Positions 57,841 through 64,000 of a stretch of DNA of 64,000 nt are shown here, one piece after another (position 1 is the first letter of the stretch; each line of letters starts with the position of its first letter). The stretch is from Mesonia mobilis DSM 19841 (GTDB lineage Bacteria > Bacteroidota > Bacteroidia > Flavobacteriales > Flavobacteriaceae). The notes below the pieces were generated by a model. It searched no databases, was not told the origin of the DNA, and saw nothing but the letters and a program-made list of their open reading frames with translations. The stretch covers positions 248,001 to 312,000 of the forward strand of contig NZ_AUHX01000005.1 of the NCBI RefSeq assembly GCF_000423405.1. Reading direction: 5' to 3'. The position numbers and the translations under genes were made by a program.

Positions 57841-58383
57841 TTAAGAACTAAACTCGGCTAGTAATTCTAAAGCTTGATTTACCTCTTTCTGCCAACGTTT
57901 TTGCTCTTCTAGTAGCATCCCATGATTGGTTTCTTTATCGTAGGCTTTTTGCATTTTTATACGTTCACTTTCAACCTGCTTATGCATTTTTTTAAGCTTA
58001 GCTTTAGCTTCATTTAAAGATTTAGGACTAAAATTACTTAACCATTTTCGCATCTTACGCGCATACAATTCAGAAATATCAAAATGTAATTGCTCGTGAG
58101 CTAAAAGTGTCGGAGTTTCTTTGCCTTTCTTTACCCAAGACTGCTCAGGATAAAAATAAGCGTGAACTTCATAAGTAAATATAGGTTTGCTTGCTTGCAT
58201 ACCAAAACCCCAAGTATAAGAAAACCCGGAATTGGTATTAGCTAAAAAATGACTTTGACGATTGGGTTTCGCCTCAAAATCTTTCCACGTAAGTTTTTCT
58301 TCTGTCCATTCTAATTTCTCTTGAGCTTGTAATTGAAATAAGCTTAATAACAAGAATGAAAAAAGAAAAATTTGATTACGCAT
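57841..58383 (-). CDS. exported DUF922 protein, putative metalloprotease-like
   Basis: 180 residues with a signal peptide ending LQAQ (about 1-21). DUF922 features: LTWKDFEAKP and the H96-E-Q-L-H100 motif followed by FDISELYARKMR. HExxH suggests a zinc-dependent peptidase, but activity in this family is not established. A helical C-terminal half with many charged residues. Its start overlaps the OsmC stop by 8 bp; it is the last gene of the guaA operon. Confidence 0.8.
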   Translation of the reverse strand: MRNQIFLFSFLLLSLFQLQAQEKLEWTEEKLTWKDFEAKPNRQSHFLANTNSGFSYTWGFGMQASKPIFTYEVHAYFYPEQSWVKKGKETPTLLAHEQLHFDISELYARKMRKWLSNFSPKSLNEAKAKLKKMHKQVESERIKMQKAYDKETNHGMLLEEQKRWQKEVNQALELLAEFSS

Positions 58384-58783
58384 CTTTATAATTAAAAGTG
58401 ATTATCTTTTCGATATCGGGATGAAGACTATACCAAACCGGGCAAGTTTTTGCTGCGTGTTCGATGATTTTCTTTTGCTTATCGCTATAAACTTCTGGAA
58501 AAGTAAAATTAATTTCAATCTTAGAAATTCTTCGAGGTTCACTTGCCATTGTTTTAGTGACTTCAGCAACCGTATTTTCAATAGAAAAATCTGAATTTTC
58601 TGCTTTAATCCCAATAATGGTTAACATACAACTTGCCAATGCAGTTGCAACGGTATCTGTTGGCGAAAATGCTTCACCTTTCCCGTTATTATCTGTGGGA
58701 GCGTCGGTTATAAAAGTATTGCCACTTTTTAGATGCTCAGATTCCGTTCTTAAATTTCCTTGATAAACTACTCTAGAGGTCAT
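58376..58783 (-). CDS. OsmC/Ohr family protein
   Basis: 135 residues, cytoplasmic. Two conserved cysteines are present, in ASCMLTIIG and in KTCPVWYSL, matching the peroxidatic pair of OsmC/Ohr proteins that reduce organic hydroperoxides. It begins one base after the stop codon of the LysM gene and overlaps the DUF922 gene, so all are likely translated from one mRNA. Whether it works as a peroxidase is inferred. Confidence 0.9.
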   Translation of the reverse strand: MTSRVVYQGNLRTESEHLKSGNTFITDAPTDNNGKGEAFSPTDTVATALASCMLTIIGIKAENSDFSIENTVAEVTKTMASEPRRISKIEINFTFPEVYSDKQKKIIEHAAKTCPVWYSLHPDIEKIITFNYKDA

Positions 58784-58784
58784 C

Positions 58785-60704
58785 TTAATTTATAACTTTT
58801 AAAGTTAAACCTTCATCGTATTTAATAAGATAAACAGCATCGTTATAATACCCACCGATCATCTTTTTGTGATAACTGAATTTATTCTCCACTTGCTCAG
58901 TCATTCCTTCTAATTCTAAGGCTTTGTAAAGATTTTCAGCAGCGGCTAACCTCAACAATAAATCATAAGTAAGATCAAAACCACGAGTTGCAAATTTATT
59001 TGGTAAAATACCGTAATCACTTTTGTAATTTTTTACAAACGCGTTATTTTCAAAATCTTCACATTCTTTTGCTACGGAAGCGTAAGTGAACTGAAGGTTG
59101 CTTAAATACTCGTTAGAAATTTCATCTTCGTAAGGTTTACTTTTATCGGAAGTAAAAATTCTAATTTTATACTCAGGAACCATTGCATTTAAATAAGAAG
59201 TAGCGTTACTAATTAACTCTAAATCTTCAGACTCAAGAATTAGCCAGTTCTCTTTTTCTTTAGAAAGCACTTTTACTAGATCTGAAGTCTGCATATATTC
59301 TTCTTTTGCTTGCTGAACCACGGTAGCTTCAGGAAAAGTATAAACTAACTTACTTTTTAAATAGTCGTGCTTCTCATCGGCTAAGATCAGTAAGTTTTTA
59401 CCTTCTTTTAGACTATCGATGTAGGTAATTAATGCTTTTTCCATCATTAATTTAGAAGGTCTGGTTTGCAATAGATTTGCTTCTCCATTTAATTCTGCAT
59501 CAATTAATGGTGAAAGTACCGGAATATTATTTCTGTTGAATAATCTTGAAGCTTTTTCAACATTTTTACTCAACACAGGCCCGATCACCGCATCAAAATT
59601 ATCGTACTCTAACTGTCGTAAAATTTCATCTACTTTAGCACCACTTTTTTCAGTATCAAAAACTTTAGCGCTTATAGGAATCCTTAATTTCTCTACAGAA
59701 TCGATGGCAGTTACCACTCCGCTATAAAAATCTAACGAAACACGAAGTACGCGATCGTCTTTAAGTAAAGCTTCCTTATCGATACTATCGCCTTCAAATT
59801 GTCTTAATGAAAACGGAAGCATCACCGCTATTTTCTTTCTTCTTCTATTGGTAATTAACTCTTCTAGCTTGATTTTTTTAGATGCTGAAACCGATAAAGT
59901 ATCATTCAACATAGTTTGAGGTTTAGGGATTTTTATGGTCATCCCTGCTTCTAAACCTTCTTCAGCTAAAATAGGATTGTACTTTATTAAAGTATCTTTA
60001 GTAGTATTGAATTGCTTGGTTAAGCGGTAATAATTTTCTTTTGGTTTTACCGTATAACTAATAAAATTTTCACCGGCATTTTGCGCTGCTTTAGAATCTT
60101 TATTTTGCGGATTGATCACGTTTAAAACCTGACCCGGTTTTAAATCTGTCACCCCGGGATTCAAGGCATTTAATTGCGCCATCGTCATACCGTATTTTCT
60201 AGCAATTGCCATTTTACCTTCTTGAGGCATCACGATATGTTTTAAATTTTCGAATGAAGAATTTTGAACAGAATTATTGATATTTATCGTGTCGTTTTTA
60301 CTAAACACCGGGATTCTAATTACATCACCTTTCCCTAATTCTTCATCATAAAGATAGGTGTTGTATTTTTTTAGATCACCAACAGAAATATCGTTCGCTT
60401 TTGCTATGCTGTATAAAGTTTCTTTCCGTTTAACTTTATATTCCTTGAAATTTAAAACGCTTTGCTTTTCGTAATTTCTATTATCGGAAGAAGAAGAAAC
60501 AGGAATCACTAAAACGACTCCTGTTAAATTTCCTTTTTTAGCATCTGGATTGTATTTGTAAATGCTCTGTTCTGAAACGTTATATTTCTTTGCGATGGAA
60601 GAAATGTTTTCTCCCGATTTTACTTTATGGGTTTCAAAACTTTGTGCAAAAGTTTGAAGACTAACTAATAAAATCAGCAAAAAAAATAAGCAATTCTTTT
60701 TCAT
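58785..60704 (-). CDS. PBP1 fold protein with four LysM repeats
   Basis: 639 residues. Signal peptide ending TFAQ (about 1-20), then four LysM repeats (about 24-68, 88-133, 150-198, 216-262); the third and fourth are divergent. From about 290 a periplasmic-binding-protein type I domain follows (KIAVMLPFSLRQ, DAVIGPVLSKNVEKASRLFNRNNIPVLSPL). LysM should hold it to peptidoglycan while the PBP domain binds a ligand, but none is known. It starts 11 bp after guaA and precedes osmC by one base. Confidence 0.88.
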   Translation of the reverse strand: MKKNCLFFLLILLVSLQTFAQSFETHKVKSGENISSIAKKYNVSEQSIYKYNPDAKKGNLTGVVLVIPVSSSSDNRNYEKQSVLNFKEYKVKRKETLYSIAKANDISVGDLKKYNTYLYDEELGKGDVIRIPVFSKNDTININNSVQNSSFENLKHIVMPQEGKMAIARKYGMTMAQLNALNPGVTDLKPGQVLNVINPQNKDSKAAQNAGENFISYTVKPKENYYRLTKQFNTTKDTLIKYNPILAEEGLEAGMTIKIPKPQTMLNDTLSVSASKKIKLEELITNRRRKKIAVMLPFSLRQFEGDSIDKEALLKDDRVLRVSLDFYSGVVTAIDSVEKLRIPISAKVFDTEKSGAKVDEILRQLEYDNFDAVIGPVLSKNVEKASRLFNRNNIPVLSPLIDAELNGEANLLQTRPSKLMMEKALITYIDSLKEGKNLLILADEKHDYLKSKLVYTFPEATVVQQAKEEYMQTSDLVKVLSKEKENWLILESEDLELISNATSYLNAMVPEYKIRIFTSDKSKPYEDEISNEYLSNLQFTYASVAKECEDFENNAFVKNYKSDYGILPNKFATRGFDLTYDLLLRLAAAENLYKALELEGMTEQVENKFSYHKKMIGGYYNDAVYLIKYDEGLTLKVIN

Positions 60705-60715
60705 TCAAAATTTAA

Positions 60716-62245
60716 TTATTCCCACTCAATTGTAGCGGGTGGTTTTGAGCTAATATCGTATACTACTCTATTAACGCCTTTTACTCGATTTATTATCGTA
60801 TTTGATGTTTTTTGTAAGAAATCGTAAGGTAAATTTACCCAATCTGCGGTCATCCCATCGGTAGATTCTACTGCGCGAAGTGCCACTACTTTTTCGTAAG
60901 TACGCTCATCACCCATTACTCCTACAGAGCTTACCGGTAATAATATTGCGCCGGCTTGCCAAACTTTATCGTAAAGTTTCCAGTCTTTTAAACCTTGAAT
61001 AAATACGTGATCTACTTCTTGTAAGATTCTTACTTTTTCTGCAGTGATATCACCTAAAATTCTAATCGCAAGACCTGGTCCCGGGAAAGGATGTCTTCCT
61101 AATAACTCAGGATCGATTCCCATTTCTGCTCCTACGCGACGTACTTCATCTTTAAATAACATACGTAAAGGCTCAACCACTTTCAATTTCATAAAATCTG
61201 GCAAACCACCTACGTTATGGTGAGATTTAATCGTTGCTGAAGGACCGTTTACCGAAATAGATTCAATCACATCAGGATAAATGGTTCCTTGTGCTAAAAA
61301 CTTCACATCGGTTAGCAAATGAGCTTCATCATCAAATACTTCAATGAACACGCGACCTATGGTTTTTCTTTTTTCTTCCGGGTCGCTTATTCCTGCAAGG
61401 GCATCCAAGAAACGTGCCGAAGAGTCAACACCTTTCACATTTAGCCCCATATTTTTATATTGATCTAAAACGCTTTCAAATTCATTTTTACGTAAAAGAC
61501 CATTGTTGACGAATATACAATAAAGATTATCGCCAATCGCTTTATTTAACAAAACTGCTGCAACCGTACTATCTACACCACCACTTAAACCAAGGACTAC
61601 TTTATCGTCGCCAATTTGCTTTTTAAGATCTTCAACCGTCATATCTACAAAAGCTTCCGGCGTCCATTCTTGCTCAACTCCACAAATCTTCACTAAAAAG
61701 TTTTCTAGTAATTGTTTACCGTCGGTAGAATGATAAACTTCCGGATGAAATTGAATCGCAAAAGTTTCTTCCCCATCAATACGATAAGCGGCGTTAAGTA
61801 CATCGTGCGTACTTGCTAATCGTACTCCATTCTCCGGTAATTCTTTAATGGTATCGCTATGCGACATCCAAACCTGAGAATTTTCAGTAATTTCATCAAA
61901 AAGTAATTCTTGATCTTTAATTACAGAAAGATTAGCACGACCATATTCACGCGTTTCTGAAGGTTCTACTTTACCGCCGTGAAAATGCGCTAAATATTGT
62001 GCGCCATAGCAAACTGCCAGCATAGGCACTTTACCTCTAATATTCGATAAGTCTGGATGCGGTGCATCTTCTGCTCGCACAGAAAAAGGACTTCCCGAAA
62101 GTATTACGGCTTTAAACTCTTCTAAATTTTCCGGTAATTTGTTAAACGGATGGATTTCACAGTAGATATTTAATTCTCTAACTCTACGCGCGATAAGCTG
62201 CGTGTACTGTGAACCGAAATCTAATATAAGTACGTTATTTTGCAT
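60716..62245 (-). CDS. guaA: GMP synthase (glutamine-hydrolysing)
   Basis: 509 residues from the ATG at 62245. The class I glutamine amidotransferase domain has nucleophile C79 (AVCYGAQ) and the His-Glu pair in FHPEVYHS; the ATP pyrophosphatase domain has the P-loop SGGVDST, and the C-terminal dimerisation domain ends in KPPATIEWE. It converts XMP to GMP. A TTG at 62251 would give two more residues, but it lies inside the -7 box. Four genes follow the same direction: guaA, PBP1-LysM, osmC, DUF922. Confidence 0.97.
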   Translation of the reverse strand: MQNNVLILDFGSQYTQLIARRVRELNIYCEIHPFNKLPENLEEFKAVILSGSPFSVRAEDAPHPDLSNIRGKVPMLAVCYGAQYLAHFHGGKVEPSETREYGRANLSVIKDQELLFDEITENSQVWMSHSDTIKELPENGVRLASTHDVLNAAYRIDGEETFAIQFHPEVYHSTDGKQLLENFLVKICGVEQEWTPEAFVDMTVEDLKKQIGDDKVVLGLSGGVDSTVAAVLLNKAIGDNLYCIFVNNGLLRKNEFESVLDQYKNMGLNVKGVDSSARFLDALAGISDPEEKRKTIGRVFIEVFDDEAHLLTDVKFLAQGTIYPDVIESISVNGPSATIKSHHNVGGLPDFMKLKVVEPLRMLFKDEVRRVGAEMGIDPELLGRHPFPGPGLAIRILGDITAEKVRILQEVDHVFIQGLKDWKLYDKVWQAGAILLPVSSVGVMGDERTYEKVVALRAVESTDGMTADWVNLPYDFLQKTSNTIINRVKGVNRVVYDISSKPPATIEWE

Positions 62246-62248
62246 AGG

Positions 62249-62278
62249 CAAAAGTAAGAATTTGAGGTAAAATTCAAA
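62249..62278 (-). promoter_or_regulatory. promoter of guaA
   Basis: Reverse strand: TTTG (complement of 62275-62278), 18 bp, TACTTTTG (complement of 62249-62256), a perfect -33/-7 pair. The box ends three bases before the ATG, so the transcript would start at or next to the start codon. Confidence 0.78.
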
Positions 62279-62321
62279 TTGATTCTAAGATTAATTTTTG
62301 AAGAAATTTTAACATTTAGAA

Positions 62322-63710
62322 TTATTCCATCGAAGCTAAAATATCTTCGATATCTTCTTCTGTGGTATCGGGATTTATAAAGCAGAAACGAGAAATGGTT
62401 TCTATCTCTCCGTTTTTAGACCATTTTGTTGGGGTAACCAGCGCAAAACCAGCTTGATGATTTTTATAGGTCCAATCGCGGTAATCTTCAGCATCCCAAC
62501 CAATTCTTTTAAATAACACACACGATAAACTTGGTTCTCTCACCAACTCTAAATGTGGTGCTTTTTGTATTTGTTCCGCAGCATTTAAGGCTAAAGAAAG
62601 TCCGCGTTCGATGGCTTCGGTATATTTTTCTGTTCCGTGCATTGCCAATGAAAACCAAAGTGGCAAACCTCTTAATCTTCTAGTAAGCTGAATTTGATAA
62701 TCTGCCGGATTAAAACCTTGCGCTCCTTTGTCTTTAAAAATATCGAGGTAGGCACCTTTTTGCGAATGTGCATTTCTAGCCAACTCCATATTTTTATAAA
62801 TCACGGCTCCACAATCGTAAGGAGAAAACATCCATTTATGCGGATCGATAGTGATACTATCTGCTCTTTCGATACCATTAAATAAATGACGAACCGATGG
62901 CGCAGCTAGCGCTCCACCACCATAAGCCGCGTCGACGTGAAACCAAAGATCTTCTTTTTCACAAACGTTGGCAACGCTTTCTAAATCGTCGATAATTCCT
63001 GCATTTGTGGTTCCGCCGGTAGCTACTACGGCAAAAAGACGTTTACGATCTATTTCACTTAAACCCTCTATTTTTTGCTGTAACCACTTTCCTGTTAAAC
63101 GATCGTCTTCATCATCATCTACCAAAATAATATCGGCATCGATCACTTTTGCCATCGATTTTACAGAAGAATGCGCTCCGTTAGAGGTAATTAACAAGGC
63201 TTTGTAAGCTTTATTTTCTTCATTTTTATCACGCCAAGCTTCTCTCGCTGCAATCATGGCAGAAAGGTTAGCCGAAGTCCCGCCACTAGTAAAAACCCCA
63301 AAAGCTCCCTGAGGAAGTCCCGTTAATTCTACCAACCATTTCATGGCTTGATTTTCACAGAAAATTCCGCCGCCACCGGTCATCCAATAAGCTCCGTGAA
63401 TACTTGCTGCAGAGGTTACCAAATCGAATAAAATTGCTGCTCTTGTTGGCGCTGCCGGTACAAATGCTAAATGTCTGGGATGATCTACCGGAACGGTTGC
63501 TTTTACCAATACATCTTTAAAAAGATTAAATGCTTTTTCGCCACCAATTCCTTCTTTGGTTACCGTTTCTCCCACCAAATCCATTAGATCTTGCTCTTGT
63601 TTTGGTGAACCCATTTCTGGAGAAGTATTTGAAATTCTGTTAATGGCGTATTTCATGATATCTAAGGTCATTTCGACCGTATCGATATCTATGGAGTGCA
63701 TGCTTTTCAT
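62322..63710 (-). CDS. group II pyridoxal phosphate-dependent amino acid decarboxylase
   Basis: 462 residues from the ATG at 63710. The PLP lysine lies in IDPHKWMFSPYDCG, with HVDAAYGGG (aspartate that binds the pyridine nitrogen) and a TSGGTSANLSA phosphate-binding region. This group decarboxylates aromatic amino acids, glutamate or 2,4-diaminobutyrate; I cannot decide which. Reading upstream to 63761 would add 17 residues that come from a REP-like repeat, so this start is preferred. Confidence 0.88.
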   Translation of the reverse strand: MKSMHSIDIDTVEMTLDIMKYAINRISNTSPEMGSPKQEQDLMDLVGETVTKEGIGGEKAFNLFKDVLVKATVPVDHPRHLAFVPAAPTRAAILFDLVTSAASIHGAYWMTGGGGIFCENQAMKWLVELTGLPQGAFGVFTSGGTSANLSAMIAAREAWRDKNEENKAYKALLITSNGAHSSVKSMAKVIDADIILVDDDEDDRLTGKWLQQKIEGLSEIDRKRLFAVVATGGTTNAGIIDDLESVANVCEKEDLWFHVDAAYGGGALAAPSVRHLFNGIERADSITIDPHKWMFSPYDCGAVIYKNMELARNAHSQKGAYLDIFKDKGAQGFNPADYQIQLTRRLRGLPLWFSLAMHGTEKYTEAIERGLSLALNAAEQIQKAPHLELVREPSLSCVLFKRIGWDAEDYRDWTYKNHQAGFALVTPTKWSKNGEIETISRFCFINPDTTEEDIEDILASME

Positions 63711-63730
63711 TTTATTTCGTTTAATAAAGA

Positions 63731-63760
63731 TGAGACCTCTCGACTCCGCTCGAGGTGACA
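63731..63760. repeat. REP-like palindromic element
   Basis: GACCTCTCGAC-TCC-GCTCGAGGTGAC: a near-perfect palindrome of the kind scattered through flavobacterial genomes, between bshC and the decarboxylase gene. A relative lies at 34137-34167. Confidence 0.6.
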
Positions 63761-63768
63761 TTTTAATT

Positions 63769-64000
63769 TTATAAATAGATGATTGAAAATTCTTGTTGAA
63801 GTGGTTTCAGCTCTTGTTTTAATTGCTGAATAAGTTCTTTCCCGTAAATTTCGTAAAACTCACTGAAATTTCGGTTACGTTCTTGTAAACTTTGCTTTGG
63901 AAATAATTGATCTTGCAGATTTGTTATACGTTCTAACTCATCTTTCAACTTACGTTTTTGTGCTTTTAACAGGCGTTTTTCTAAATGCTGAAGTCCGTTA
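63769..64000 (-). CDS. bshC: C-terminal end of bacillithiol biosynthesis cysteine-adding enzyme BshC, 5' part outside window
   Basis: 77 codons of a leftward gene that enters from the right edge and stops at TAA (63769-63771). The sequence (GLQHLEKRLLKAQKRK, QDQLFPKQSLQERNRNFSEFY) matches the C-terminal coiled-coil part of BshC from Bacteroidota. BshC joins cysteine to glucosaminyl-malate to make bacillithiol, a low-molecular-weight thiol. The decarboxylase gene follows, separated by the REP-like element. Confidence 0.85.
   Translation of the reverse strand, partial: NGLQHLEKRLLKAQKRKLKDELERITNLQDQLFPKQSLQERNRNFSEFYEIYGKELIQQLKQELKPLQQEFSIIYL

Noticed and set aside
62246-62251. TTG start of guaA at 62251
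   Set aside because: It lies within the TACTTTTG box, and GuaA proteins begin at the ATG at 62245.
63711-63761. 17-residue N-terminal extension of the PLP decarboxylase
   Set aside because: The extension is a translation of the REP-like palindrome; the ATG at 63710 matches the family start.

Overview
The window reads as chromosomal DNA of a marine-type member of the Flavobacteriaceae (phylum Bacteroidota), perhaps near Gramella/Christiangramia or Salegentibacter; the genus guess is weak. The evidence is: low GC content; promoters of the Bacteroidota type (TTG or TTTG, about 18-20 bp, then TAnnTTTG); almost no Shine-Dalgarno sequences; a type IX secretion sorting domain; a bacillithiol gene (bshC) at the right edge; many short SPII lipoproteins; and families typical of flavobacteria (UMF1, DUF6252-like repeats, DUF922, a PBP1-LysM fusion). 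I saw no rRNA, tRNA, insertion sequence, phage gene or CRISPR array. Most of the content is core and housekeeping.

Left part (1-16.4 kb): a truncated THUMP-type rRNA methyltransferase gene is divergent from a three-gene operon (methyltransferase, ZIP metal transporter, DUF4268). Then come trxB, a tryptophan 2,3-dioxygenase family gene, acs, a serine hydrolase and a YciO/TsaC protein. A leftward operon follows: tetR, an ABC exporter with a decayed ATPase domain, HlyD adaptor, TolC. Next are DUF2945 and a UvrD/PcrA helicase.

Middle (16.5-39.3 kb): a membrane-anchored glutamate-synthase-like flavoprotein, a patatin/M1 peptidase pair, recG and an AEC permease, then a DUF6265-like lipoprotein gene broken by one in-frame TGA. 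After that: pheT, a FAS1 protein, lysA, a triple-repeat lipoprotein, a UMF1 permease, an ABC-F ATPase, a thioredoxin-fold lipoprotein without the CxxC pair, a transaldolase-like gene, an SDR and the small SRP RNA gene (ffs) with its own promoter.

Right part (39.3-64 kb): a glutaminyl cyclotransferase-like lipoprotein and a beta-helix lipoprotein, hsp20 divergent from DUF2254, cysH, sucC, pyrG, yidC, a GH53 lipoprotein, a triple-FAS1 lipoprotein, a YwqK-like repeat protein, an mnmA/S8 peptidase/FMN-oxidoreductase cluster, the leftward guaA/PBP1-LysM/OsmC/DUF922 operon, a group II PLP decarboxylase and the end of bshC.

No clearly new multi-gene system is visible. The observations most worth checking are the efflux operon whose ABC subunit has lost every ATP-binding motif (with a palindromic candidate operator in front of tetR), the nonsense codon in the DUF6265-like gene, a palindromic element shared by the hsp20 and yidC upstream regions, back-to-back divergent -7 boxes near 790, and a probably leaderless guaA transcript.
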